Assembly: GCF_900142885.1 (NCBI RefSeq)
Contig: NZ_FRCL01000004.1
Coordinates: 186,001-250,000 of the forward strand
Length of the DNA: 64,000 bases
Direction: 5' to 3'
Source: Flavobacterium xinjiangense
GTDB taxonomy: Bacteria > Bacteroidota > Bacteroidia > Flavobacteriales > Flavobacteriaceae
The translations under genes were made by a program, and so were the position numbers. The notes below the pieces were generated by a model that had not been told where the DNA came from, did no database searches, and was given only the letters and a program-made list of their open reading frames with translations. Positions within the stretch are counted from its first letter, which is position 1; every line of letters begins with the position of its first letter. Below, piece by piece: positions 37,754 to 45,933 of this stretch.

Positions 37754-38005
37754 TTACAATTTAGCAACGTGTTTCGTTAATTTAGATTTTAAATTAGAAG
37801 CTTTGTTATCATGAATGATGTTTTTCTTAGCTAATTTATCAATCATAGATATTACATTTGACAATTTAGAAGTAGCGTCAACTTTATCAGTAGCTATTCT
37901 TAATGCTTTAATTGCATTACGAGTAGTTTTGTGTTGGTATCTGTTTAATACTCTTCTCTTTTCGTTACTTCTAATTCTTTTTAGAGCTGATTTATGATTT
38001 GCCAT
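37754..38005 (-). CDS. rpsT: 30S ribosomal protein S20
   Basis: An 83-residue, Lys/Arg-rich helical protein starting MANHKSALKRIRSNEKRR, the typical S20 N-terminus, with KASNLKSKLTKHVAKL near the end. It binds 16S rRNA in 30S assembly. It lies downstream of the three tRNA-Glu genes on the same strand, and a strong terminator follows. Confidence 0.97.
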   Translation of the reverse strand: MANHKSALKRIRSNEKRRVLNRYQHKTTRNAIKALRIATDKVDATSKLSNVISMIDKLAKKNIIHDNKASNLKSKLTKHVAKL

Positions 38006-38163
38006 TTTACTTTATTTTTTTTTAATTGTAATAATTGTTATAAACTATTAGTTAAAAAAGAAAAACCTCCCACAATTGTTAATCAATCACTTTGGTTTTA
38101 ACTAATAAAACAACGATTGGAGACACCAACCTCTGTTTTACAAAACTTATTTACAACTAATTG

Positions 38164-38235
38164 TAGTCCGTAAGGGAATCGAACCCCTGTTACCAAGACG
38201 AAATCTTGGCGTCCTAACCCCTAGACGAACGGACC
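38164..38235 (-). tRNA. tRNA-Glu (TTC), divergent copy
   Basis: Minus-strand cloverleaf of 72 bases. Acceptor GGTCCGT pairs with ACGGACT (G-U at the first pair), discriminator A. The anticodon loop is ATTTCGT, anticodon TTC, with G at position 37. T arm AGGGG-TTCGATT-CCCCT. No encoded CCA. It differs from the two neighbouring copies in the acceptor, anticodon and T stems. Confidence 0.92.
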
Positions 38236-38273
38236 ATTATCCTCCTAAGTTTTTATCAATATAAATTGAATTG

Positions 38274-38345
38274 TAGCCCGTAGCGGAATCGAACCGCTCT
38301 TACATGGATGAAAACCATGCGTCCTAACCGATAGACGAACGGGCC
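38274..38345 (-). tRNA. tRNA-Glu (TTC)
   Basis: Minus-strand cloverleaf of 72 bases. Acceptor GGCCCGT/ACGGGCT, anticodon stem CATGG/CCATG with loop TTTTCAT (anticodon TTC), T arm AGCGG-TTCGATT-CCGCT. Identical to the copy at 38392-38463. Confidence 0.94.
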
Positions 38346-38391
38346 ATTTTTCCTTCTAAGTTCAGGAAAACTTTAACATGCAAAAAAATAG

Positions 38392-38463
38392 TAGCCCGTA
38401 GCGGAATCGAACCGCTCTTACATGGATGAAAACCATGCGTCCTAACCGATAGACGAACGGGCC
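38392..38463 (-). tRNA. tRNA-Glu (TTC)
   Basis: Identical in sequence to 38274-38345. First gene of the three-tRNA transcript, 20 bp after the promoter at 38484-38491. Confidence 0.94.
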
Positions 38464-38483
38464 CTGCTTCTCTAATGCGGATG

Positions 38484-38513
38484 CAAAAATACAACTATTT
38501 TTGAAACGTACAA
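38484..38513 (-). promoter_or_regulatory. Promoter of the tRNA-Glu cluster
   Basis: On the minus strand TTG (38511-38513), a 19-bp spacer, then TATTTTTG (38484-38491). Both elements and spacing fit the flavobacterial vegetative promoter TTG-N17-23-TAnnTTTG. Confidence 0.75.
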
Positions 38514-38541
38514 TAGTAGATGCGAAAAAAATTATTTTTTT

Positions 38542-40020
38542 TTAATATGCCTTCGCAAACAAGACTCTTCCTATGGACTCACCACCAGTAAAGACACAGC
38601 TTCCCGCCTCTTCTACTCTATCCAAAGGAATACATCTGATGGTCGCTTTAGTCAAGTCTTTAATCTTCTCTTCAGTAGCTGCAGTTCCATCCCAATGAGC
38701 TGATACAAAGCCTCCTTTAGTGTCTAAAACTTGCTTAAATTCATCAAAACTATTTACTTCAGTAATGTGCGTATTTCGATAATTTAATGCTTTTTCAAAC
38801 AATTCTTTTTGAATTTGCTCTAATAAATCGCTGATATAAGTCACAATTCCATCTTTAGAAACAACTTCTTTTGACAATGTATCTCTTCTTGCAACTTCAA
38901 AAGTTCCATTTTCCAAATCTTTAGGACCAACAGCAATCCTAACAGGAACTCCTTTTAATTCCCATTCAGCAAACTTAAATCCTGGTTTTTGAGTTGTTCT
39001 GTTGTCGTATTTTACAGAAATATTCAATTTCTTAAATGCTTTCACCAAAACATCTACTTCAGCCGTTATAGCTTCTAGTTGTTCATCTGTTTTATATATA
39101 GGAACAACAACCACTTGAATTGGCGCCAAATTAGGAGGCAAAACTAATCCTTGATCATCAGAATGCGTCATTACCAGAGCTCCCATCAAACGAGTTGAAA
39201 CACCCCAAGAAGTTCCCCAAACATGTTCTTGTTTTCCTTCGGCATTGGCAAATTTAACATCGAATGCTTTAGCAAAGTTTTGACCTAAAAAGTGAGAGGT
39301 TCCGGCTTGTAATGCTTTTCCATCTTGCATCAAGGCTTCAATACAATAAGTTTCTTCTGCTCCGGCAAATCGTTCTGTTTCAGTTTTAACACCTTTTACA
39401 ACTGGAATCGCCATGAAATTTTCAGCAAATTCAGCATATACATGCATCATTTTTTCAGATTCCTCAACAGCTTCTGCTTTTGTAGCATGAGCAGTATGAC
39501 CTTCCTGCCATAAAAATTCTGCAGTACGCAAAAACAATCTTGTTCTCATTTCCCATCGAACCACATTTGCCCATTGATTAATTAACAACGGTAAATCTCT
39601 ATAGGATTGCACCCATCCTTTGTATGTAGACCAAATAATAGCTTCACTCGTTGGCCGAACGATTAATTCTTCTTCCAATTTCGCATTAGGATCAACCATA
39701 AGCTTACCTGGCTTATCTGGGTCATTTTTTAATCTATAATGAGTAACAATCGCACATTCTTTTGCAAATCCTTCCGCATTTTTCTCTTCTGCCTCAAACA
39801 TGCTTTTTGGAACAAATAAAGGAAAATAGGCATTTTGATGACCTGTTTCTTTAAACATTCGATCCAATTCCGCTTGCATTTTTTCCCAAATTGCATAACC
39901 GTAAGGCTTGATTACCATACAACCTCTTACACCTGAATTTTCGGCTAAATCAGCCTTGACAACCAGCTCGTTATACCATTTTGAATAATCTTCTGATCTT
40001 GTAGTTAAGTTCTTACTCAT
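38542..40020 (-). CDS. proS: Prolyl-tRNA synthetase (archaeal/eukaryotic-like short type)
   Basis: A 492-residue class II synthetase. It begins with a catalytic core ([62 protein letters not shown] and [15 protein letters not shown]), followed by the anticodon-binding domain and a C-terminal zinc-like domain ending in the usual Tyr (FAKAY). It lacks the inserted editing domain of the E. coli-type enzyme, as usual for Bacteroidota. It charges tRNA-Pro. Its promoter is back to back with that of the gene at 40122. Confidence 0.96.
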   Translation of the reverse strand: MSKNLTTRSEDYSKWYNELVVKADLAENSGVRGCMVIKPYGYAIWEKMQAELDRMFKETGHQNAYFPLFVPKSMFEAEEKNAEGFAKECAIVTHYRLKNDPDKPGKLMVDPNAKLEEELIVRPTSEAIIWSTYKGWVQSYRDLPLLINQWANVVRWEMRTRLFLRTAEFLWQEGHTAHATKAEAVEESEKMMHVYAEFAENFMAIPVVKGVKTETERFAGAEETYCIEALMQDGKALQAGTSHFLGQNFAKAFDVKFANAEGKQEHVWGTSWGVSTRLMGALVMTHSDDQGLVLPPNLAPIQVVVVPIYKTDEQLEAITAEVDVLVKAFKKLNISVKYDNRTTQKPGFKFAEWELKGVPVRIAVGPKDLENGTFEVARRDTLSKEVVSKDGIVTYISDLLEQIQKELFEKALNYRNTHITEVNSFDEFKQVLDTKGGFVSAHWDGTAATEEKIKDLTKATIRCIPLDRVEEAGSCVFTGGESIGRVLFAKAY

Positions 40021-40073
40021 ATTGAATAGTTTGGCACAAATTTTGTTTTAATTATTTTAACTAAATAGTTCCG

Positions 40074-40104
40074 CAAAACTAACTATTTTTGTATTGTCCA
40101 ACAA
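40074..40104 (-). promoter_or_regulatory. proS promoter
   Basis: Minus-strand TTG (40102-40104 or 40099-40101) with 20 or 17 bp to TAGTTTTG (40074-40081). The leader before the proS ATG would be about 48 bases. Confidence 0.6.
40084..40091 (+). promoter_or_regulatory. -7 promoter element (TATTTTTG)
   Basis: Exact TAnnTTTG on the plus strand, 30 bp before the ATG at 40122. It is only 2 bp from the proS -7 element facing the other way. Confidence 0.55.
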
Positions 40105-40121
40105 TAAAAAACCCCATAGAT

Positions 40122-41099
40122 ATGAAAACTAGTACTTTTTCCTTCAGAAATGCATCAATTTATTATATTGTTGGGTTTTTGAGCATTCTCTTGTCCTCTT
40201 GTGGCTCCTATCAAAACAGCTCTTATTACGATAGAGACGGTATATATGGAACTACTGAGACTGAAAATATTCAAAGAGAGCCTCAAGTTGGCACAAACAA
40301 TCGCTATAAGGATTATTTTAGTTCTTTGCAAAATGACAATCAGTCTACTCAAATTTTCACTGATATTGATAGTTACAATGATTCAAATCAAAACAATCAA
40401 CAAACTAGTTCCGGCTACAGCGATTGGGGAAGTAATTATCAAAAAGCGGATATAAATATTTATCCAAATCAATGGGGTCTTTCGTTAGGATATGGATATG
40501 GCTCGCCTTATGGATACGGATATTCAAATTACGGTTATGGGTATCCTTATGAATATGGATATTCAAATTACGGTTATGGCTATCCTTATGGATATGGTTA
40601 TTCTAGTTTCGGCTGGGGATTTCCTTATTATGGGTTTGGATTTGGATACTCAAATTACGGATATCCTTATTATGGTGGTGGATATTCATCCGGATATTAC
40701 AACAATAACAATTATTCTTACAACCCGAGCAGAAGAGGCTCTAATTATTCGAACAATATAAATAGCACCCGAAACTATAGCAACAACAGAAGCTCAAGTG
40801 ATTATTCTCAAAACCAAGTAAATGGCACTAGAGGAGGAAACTATAGAAATTCTCCTTACAACAACACTAGAACAAGTCCTACGTTTTCTAGAAACCAATT
40901 TCAAAATCAAAACAATTCTAGCTATACACCCAGCAGAAGATCAAATACAACAAACTCTCGCAGCGATAGCAATACCAGAACCTACACGCCAAGCCCTAGA
41001 AGCGACTCTAATTCATCCTCAAGATCATACAGCCCTTCAAACTCTGGCAGCAGCAGTGATGGTGGCAGATCATCGGGAGGCGGAGGAAGAAGAAGATAA
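40122..41099 (+). CDS. Tyr/Gly-rich and Ser/Asn-rich lipoprotein
   Basis: A 325-residue lipoprotein starting at the ATG at 40122; an upstream in-frame TTG would overlap the -7 element and is rejected. The lipobox is LLSSC with Cys27. Residues about 115-200 consist of near-repeats of GYGYSNYGYGYPY, and the C-terminal 120 residues are rich in Ser, Asn, Arg and Pro, ending in SSGGGGRRR. Such composition suggests an extended, disordered or self-associating envelope protein. No enzymatic motif. Out-of-frame ORFs in this region come from the repetitive composition. Confidence 0.8.
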   Translation: MKTSTFSFRNASIYYIVGFLSILLSSCGSYQNSSYYDRDGIYGTTETENIQREPQVGTNNRYKDYFSSLQNDNQSTQIFTDIDSYNDSNQNNQQTSSGYSDWGSNYQKADINIYPNQWGLSLGYGYGSPYGYGYSNYGYGYPYEYGYSNYGYGYPYGYGYSSFGWGFPYYGFGFGYSNYGYPYYGGGYSSGYYNNNNYSYNPSRRGSNYSNNINSTRNYSNNRSSSDYSQNQVNGTRGGNYRNSPYNNTRTSPTFSRNQFQNQNNSSYTPSRRSNTTNSRSDSNTRTYTPSPRSDSNSSSRSYSPSNSGSSSDGGRSSGGGGRRR

Positions 41100-41146
41100 T
41101 TTTTACTTTAAATTGAATATAAAAAACAAATTTAAGCTGATATAAA

Positions 41147-42652
41147 ATGAAAAAAATTTTATTCCTATTACTAACTGGCTTCACTTTTACTGCAGCTCAA
41201 GCACAAGAGATAACGGATGCCATGCGATATGCACAAGACAACTTGAATGGTACCGCCCGTTTTAGAGCTATGGGTGGCGCTTTCGGAGCACTTGGTGGCG
41301 ATTTATCCTCTTTAAATATAAATCCTGCCGGTTCAGCAGTTTTTTCAAATAATCAGATAGCGGTAACTTTAAGCAGCTACAATACAAAAAATAATTCAAA
41401 TTATTTTGGTACAACAACCTCTGAGAAAGATAATTCCTTTGATTTAAATCAAGCGGGAGGTGTTTTTGTTTTTAAAAACGGAAACCCAAACAGCAATTGG
41501 AAAAAGTTTTCTTTAGGCGTGAATTATGATAACGTAAACAATTACAATAATTCAATATTTTCCGCAGGAACTAATCCAACCAACTCAGTTGACGGCTATT
41601 TTTTGAGTTATGCAGATGGAATTCCATTAAGCAAACTAAGAGACTCTAGCTATAGAAGTTTAGATAATGGAGCACAACAAGGATATTTAGGATACCAAGG
41701 ATACATCATAAATCCAGTTGATCCCAATAACAATAACAACACCCAATATACCTCGAATGTTCCTGCCGGAGGAAATTACTATCAAGAAAATACAGTAATA
41801 ACAAACGGATACAATGGGAAATTATCTTTTAATGCCGCTACGTCTTACAAAGACAAACTATATATAGGACTGAACCTAAACTCTCATTTTACAGATTACA
41901 GACAATCTTCGAGTTTTTACGAAGACAATAGCGCTCCGTTAAGTACTGATTATACCGTTACAAGATTGCGTTTTGACAATGAATTATACACATACGGAAC
42001 TGGATTTTCATTTCAAGTGGGCGCTATTGCAAAAGTTACTAATGAAGTTCGCTTAGGACTGGCTTACGAATCATCCACTTGGTATCATTTGAGTGATGAA
42101 TTTTCTCAAAAACTGGTTGCAGTAAGCAGTGCAGCAAACCAACCAGATACAAATGACGTTGTAGATCCTCAAGTCACAAATCTATACGAACCTTACAAGT
42201 TACAAACACCCAGTAAACTGACAGGAAGTTTTGCTTATGTTTTTGGCAAATCCGGATTGATAAGCTTTGATTATGCGATGAAAGATTACAGCAACACCAA
42301 ATTTAAACCTGAAAATGATTCGTATTTTAATAGTGTAAATAATTATATGAGTTCCGTTTTAGATAAAACTAATGAAGTAAGAGTGGGTGCCGAATATAAA
42401 ATTAACGCTTTGAGTTTAAGAGCGGGTTATCGATACGAACAAAGTCCTTATAAAAATAAAACCACCGTTGGTGACTTAACTGGCTATTCAGCAGGTTTAG
42501 GCTATAATTTTGGTTCAACCAAGGTAGATTTGGCTTATTCAACTGCAGAAAGAAGTTCACAACAAGGTTTTTTCAATCAAGGATTCACTGATGGTGCTAA
42601 TATTAAAACTATGAATAACAATGTCTCTTTGACTTTATTATTTGAATTGTAA
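41147..42652 (+). CDS. OmpP1/FadL/TodX-type outer membrane protein
   Basis: A 501-residue outer membrane barrel. Signal peptide about 1-19 (ending AAQAQ). The N-terminal mature region has RFRAMGGAFGALGGDLSSLNINPAGSA, a hallmark of the FadL/TodX group, whose N-terminus plugs the pore. Alternating barrel strands continue to the end (NNVSLTLLFEL). Members transport hydrophobic compounds across the outer membrane; the substrate here is unknown. It follows the lipoprotein gene by 47 bp and ends at a strong terminator. Confidence 0.87.
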   Translation: MKKILFLLLTGFTFTAAQAQEITDAMRYAQDNLNGTARFRAMGGAFGALGGDLSSLNINPAGSAVFSNNQIAVTLSSYNTKNNSNYFGTTTSEKDNSFDLNQAGGVFVFKNGNPNSNWKKFSLGVNYDNVNNYNNSIFSAGTNPTNSVDGYFLSYADGIPLSKLRDSSYRSLDNGAQQGYLGYQGYIINPVDPNNNNNTQYTSNVPAGGNYYQENTVITNGYNGKLSFNAATSYKDKLYIGLNLNSHFTDYRQSSSFYEDNSAPLSTDYTVTRLRFDNELYTYGTGFSFQVGAIAKVTNEVRLGLAYESSTWYHLSDEFSQKLVAVSSAANQPDTNDVVDPQVTNLYEPYKLQTPSKLTGSFAYVFGKSGLISFDYAMKDYSNTKFKPENDSYFNSVNNYMSSVLDKTNEVRVGAEYKINALSLRAGYRYEQSPYKNKTTVGDLTGYSAGLGYNFGSTKVDLAYSTAERSSQQGFFNQGFTDGANIKTMNNNVSLTLLFEL

Positions 42653-42671
42653 TATCTAAAAAACAATGTCC

Positions 42672-42706
42672 AAAATCCGTTTCGTTATTATGAAACGGAT
42701 TTTTTT
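42672..42706 (+). terminator. Rho-independent terminator
   Basis: Twelve-base-pair stem AAAATCCGTTTC/GAAACGGATTTT, 8-base loop, then a T-run, 19 bp after the outer membrane protein gene. Confidence 0.85.
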
Positions 42707-42782
42707 AGCCCTAATAGCAGCGGCATCCTTTTTCTGGCTTCTTTAGCCAGGAAAAGATAGAGCGGATAGCAGGAATAGCTCC
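42707..42782 (+). ncRNA. Flavo-1-like structured RNA motif
   Basis: The 76-base element begins AGCCCTAATAGCAGCGGCAT and ends with AGAGCGGATAGCAGGAATAG plus CTCC. Between these lies a 12-bp hairpin (CTTTTTCTGGCT paired with AGCCAGGAAAAG, loop TCTTT, one G-U pair). The conserved flanks and central hairpin match my recollection of the Flavo-1 RNA found across Flavobacteriia. Function unknown. It sits between the terminator at 42672 and the rimO promoter at 42834. Confidence 0.6.
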
Positions 42783-42833
42783 ATAAAACACTTGAAAAGA
42801 AACTGAAACAAGTTCAGTTTGAATAAAAAATCG

Positions 42834-42841
42834 TAATTTTG
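42834..42841 (+). promoter_or_regulatory. -7 promoter element for rimO (TAATTTTG)
   Basis: Exact TAnnTTTG match 32 bp before the rimO ATG, downstream of the Flavo-1-like element. Confidence 0.55.
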
Positions 42842-42873
42842 CAAACTTCCCAAATTATCGGGAGTATAATACT

Positions 42874-44187
42874 ATGAGAACGAAGTCCTTAAAAAAGAAT
42901 AAAATCAATGTGATCACTCTTGGGTGTTCAAAAAATGTGTATGACAGTGAAGTGCTTATGGGCCAACTCCGTGCCAGTGGCAAAGATGTTGAGCATGAAG
43001 CGCCAGCAGAAAGCGAAGGGAACATTATTGTAATAAATACTTGTGGATTTATCGATAATGCCAAGGCAGAATCAGTAAACATGATATTAGAATATGCAGA
43101 CAAAAAAGAACGAGGTTTAGTAGATAAGGTTTTTGTTACTGGATGTCTTTCAGAACGCTATAGACCTGATTTAGAAAAAGAAATTCCAAATGTAGATCAG
43201 TTTTTTGGTACTACGGAGTTACCACAATTATTGAAAGCATTGGGAGCCGATTATAAACATGAATTATTAGGAGAGCGCTTAACAACAACTCCAAAAAATT
43301 ACGCGTATTTAAAAATTTCTGAAGGTTGTGACAGACCATGCAGTTTTTGCGCGATTCCATTAATGAGAGGAAAAAATGTTTCTCAAACTATTGAAAAATT
43401 AGTAAAAGAAGCAGAAGGTTTAGCAAAAAATGGCGTTAAAGAACTAATTTTGATTGCTCAGGATTTGACTTATTACGGTCTTGATCTATACAAAAAACGT
43501 AATCTTGGAGAATTACTGGAAGCATTAGTAAAAGTAGAAGGAATCGAATGGATTCGATTGCACTACGCCTTCCCTACTGGTTTTCCTATGGATGTTTTAG
43601 AGATCATGAAACGCGAACCTAAAATTTGTAACTATATTGATATTCCTTTGCAACATATTTCAGATTCTATCTTGAAGTCAATGAGAAGAGGAACTACGCA
43701 AGCAAAAACAACAAAATTATTAAAAGATTTCCGTGAAGCAGTACCCGGAATGGCCATTCGTACGACATTAATCGTAGGATATCCAGGAGAAACTCAAGAA
43801 GATTTTAACATCCTTAAAGATTTTGTTCAAGAAATGAAATTTGACAGAATGGGTTGTTTTGCATACTCTCACGAAGAAAATACACATGCATACTTATTGG
43901 AAGATGATGTTCCTGATACAGTAAAACAAGAGCGAGCCAATGAAATAATGGAATTGCAATCTCAAATTTCTTGGGATTTAAATCAAGAAAAAGTAGGTCA
44001 AATTTTCAAATGCATTATTGACAGAAAAGAAGGCGGACATTTTGTAGGCCGAACTGAATTTGACAGTCCTGATGTTGATAACGAAGTACTTATTGATGCC
44101 TCCAAACATTATGTAAAAACTGGAGAGTTTGTTATGATAAAAATTATCGAAGCTACTGAATTTGATTTGTACGGAGAACCTGTTTAG
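42874..44187 (+). CDS. rimO: Ribosomal protein S12 methylthiotransferase RimO
   Basis: A 437-residue radical-SAM enzyme that adds a methylthio group to the conserved aspartate of ribosomal protein S12. The N-terminal MTTase domain starts INVITLGCSKNVYDSEVLMG, with further cysteines in INTCGF and VTGCLSER for the auxiliary cluster. GCDRPCSFCAIPLMRG is the radical-SAM CxxxCxxC site. A TRAM domain occupies about 375-437. RimO rather than MiaB is indicated by the VYDSE and CSFCAIP variants and length. Single gene. Confidence 0.95.
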   Translation: MRTKSLKKNKINVITLGCSKNVYDSEVLMGQLRASGKDVEHEAPAESEGNIIVINTCGFIDNAKAESVNMILEYADKKERGLVDKVFVTGCLSERYRPDLEKEIPNVDQFFGTTELPQLLKALGADYKHELLGERLTTTPKNYAYLKISEGCDRPCSFCAIPLMRGKNVSQTIEKLVKEAEGLAKNGVKELILIAQDLTYYGLDLYKKRNLGELLEALVKVEGIEWIRLHYAFPTGFPMDVLEIMKREPKICNYIDIPLQHISDSILKSMRRGTTQAKTTKLLKDFREAVPGMAIRTTLIVGYPGETQEDFNILKDFVQEMKFDRMGCFAYSHEENTHAYLLEDDVPDTVKQERANEIMELQSQISWDLNQEKVGQIFKCIIDRKEGGHFVGRTEFDSPDVDNEVLIDASKHYVKTGEFVMIKIIEATEFDLYGEPV

Positions 44188-44226
44188 ATTTCTAATTCAC
44201 ATCCCAACCTTTATAAAATATTCAAT

Positions 44227-44694
44227 ATGAAAATAGTTCAATCGTTAGCTATAAGCGCTTTAGTGTTATTGTCAATTCAAACTGTTTCTGCTCAATACGG
44301 AAACAACGGATATGGAGGCGGAGGTTATGGAGGTAATGGCTATGGCAATAGTGGCCGAATGAATAGCGGAATGAGTCAGGACAGAAGTCATGATAAACCA
44401 AGAGAAATTCCTGCCGAAGAAACGATAAGCAAAGTAATGATTAAACTAAAACCGGCTGTAGGCCTGGATGAGCTTCAGGAAATCGCCATCTCAAATATCC
44501 TGTTAGAAAGCATCAAACGACAAGGTGTTATTTTGAAACAAGAAACGAATCAAAGCGATCAGATGAAAGACCTTCAAATACTTTCAGAAAATACGGAAAG
44601 AAAAGTTATTGAATTATTGAATGAAGATCAAAAAGAAAAGTATAAAATATTTTCAGAAGAAAGTAAAAATCCAAAAAGATCCAAAAAAAAATAG
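44227..44694 (+). CDS. Small secreted Gly/Tyr-rich protein
   Basis: A 155-residue protein with a signal peptide (about 1-22, ending VSAQ). A Gly/Tyr/Asn-rich segment (about 23-45, NGYGGGGYGGNGYGN) precedes a helical C-terminal part (ILLESIKRQGVILKQET, EDQKEKYKIFSEE) that ends in a run of lysines. The helical part resembles Spy/CpxP-like periplasmic helical proteins, a weak match. Function unknown. Confidence 0.75.
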   Translation: MKIVQSLAISALVLLSIQTVSAQYGNNGYGGGGYGGNGYGNSGRMNSGMSQDRSHDKPREIPAEETISKVMIKLKPAVGLDELQEIAISNILLESIKRQGVILKQETNQSDQMKDLQILSENTERKVIELLNEDQKEKYKIFSEESKNPKRSKKK

Positions 44695-44737
44695 TTAACC
44701 CCTTTTTTGGAACAAAAAAATGTAATAATAAAAAAAC

Positions 44738-45640
44738 ATGAGGAATTCTTTTTACTTTTTGATTTTAATTATCGTTATCACGTCTTGTGCAACAAATCCT
44801 TACAAGGCCAGTGAGAAAATATACAATACAAAACTTAATGCATTAAAAGAAACGATTTCAAGTAAGGAATCAATTTCTTTACCGTTGGTTAATAATTATA
44901 AAATCACAATCGATACTTTATTCACCAATCAACTGCATAATGTAAAAGATTCGATTTCAAGAACTGGGCTTACGATTTTGAAAAATGGTGTAAATACAGA
45001 GTGGATTAGTACCGTGAATTTTAACTTACGAAAACCAAACTTTATTATCATTCATCATACAGCACAAGATTCTTTGCAACAAACTATAAAAACATTCACT
45101 TTAGCAAGCACGCAAGTCAGTGCCCATTATGTAATTGGTGATGATGGGAGAGTGATACAAATGCTGAATGACTATCTAAGAGCATGGCATGGAGGGACTG
45201 GATCCTGGGGTAAAAATACCGACATCAATTCTTCCTCAATAGGAATTGAGCTAGACAACAATGGAACCGAAGTTTTCTCTGATGCGCAAATTAATAGTTT
45301 GATAGCACTTCTGACTAAATTAAAAAAAGATTACAACATCCCGACTCAAAATATTATTGGACATTCTGATATCGCACCTACTCGGAAAAAAGATCCTAGC
45401 GCATTTTTTCCATGGAAAATTTTAGCTGAAAATGGTTTTGGTATCTGGTCTGATGAAATAGTAGAAACTGCTCCTTTAGACTTTAATGTAGAACAAGGCT
45501 TGCGAATTATAGGATACGATACAAAAAATCTTTCGGCAGCTGTTACAGCTTTTAAATTGCATTATATTCAGTCCGAAGTAAATGATGTAGTTGATGAAAA
45601 AACTAAGAATATTATCTACTCGATATACAAGAAACAATAA
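44738..45640 (+). CDS. N-acetylmuramoyl-L-alanine amidase, lipoprotein
   Basis: A 300-residue lipoprotein (lipobox ITSC, Cys17). An Amidase_2 domain covers about residues 105-240: FIIIHHTAQ with the first zinc His, SAHYVIGDDG, LRAWHGGTGSWG, SSIGIELDNNG, and IIGHSDIAPTRKKDP with the second zinc His and catalytic residues. A C-terminal helical tail (to 300) may be a cell-wall binding part. It cleaves the amide between muramic acid and L-alanine, in turnover or recycling of peptidoglycan. Confidence 0.92.
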   Translation: MRNSFYFLILIIVITSCATNPYKASEKIYNTKLNALKETISSKESISLPLVNNYKITIDTLFTNQLHNVKDSISRTGLTILKNGVNTEWISTVNFNLRKPNFIIIHHTAQDSLQQTIKTFTLASTQVSAHYVIGDDGRVIQMLNDYLRAWHGGTGSWGKNTDINSSSIGIELDNNGTEVFSDAQINSLIALLTKLKKDYNIPTQNIIGHSDIAPTRKKDPSAFFPWKILAENGFGIWSDEIVETAPLDFNVEQGLRIIGYDTKNLSAAVTAFKLHYIQSEVNDVVDEKTKNIIYSIYKKQ

Positions 45641-45660
45641 TTTATTAGTTTAAAATAAAA

Positions 45661-45695
45661 AAAACGGCTTTTTGAAACATTCAAAAAGCCGTTTT
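45661..45695. terminator. Strong rho-independent terminator
   Basis: A 16-bp perfect stem (AAAACGGCTTTTTGAA and its complement) with a 3-base loop, followed by a run of T. It ends the amidase transcript. Confidence 0.9.
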
Positions 45696-45869
45696 TTTTT
45701 ACATTATCTTAAAGTAAATATTAAAACCGTCCAAATTTAAGTAATACGATTGAAAGACACCAAAATCCAAACTAATGGTAACTTATCGTTTGCTAAAAGA
45801 TTCGGTGTGACTTTATACGTAACTTCAGCACTAAAAAAAATTCATGATTAAGTACCTTCAATAAAAAAA

Positions 45870-45902
45870 GCTGCCAAAATACTTAAAAAGCATCTTGACA
45901 GC
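45870..45902 (-). terminator. Terminator of the porin gene
   Basis: Minus-strand GCTGTCAA pairs with TTGGCAGC (one G-U), followed by seven T. It lies 32 bp after the porin stop. Confidence 0.75.
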
Positions 45903-45933
45903 AAAAAAAAAATATTGTCTTTATCTAATTTGA

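Noticed and set aside
40440..40690. Tandem repeat array or CRISPR
   Set aside because: The repetition is in frame and encodes Tyr/Gly repeats; there are no unique spacers.
40201..41145. Several extra open frames in the Tyr/Gly and Ser/Asn-rich gene
   Set aside because: They are out-of-frame readings of low-complexity coding DNA with implausible compositions.
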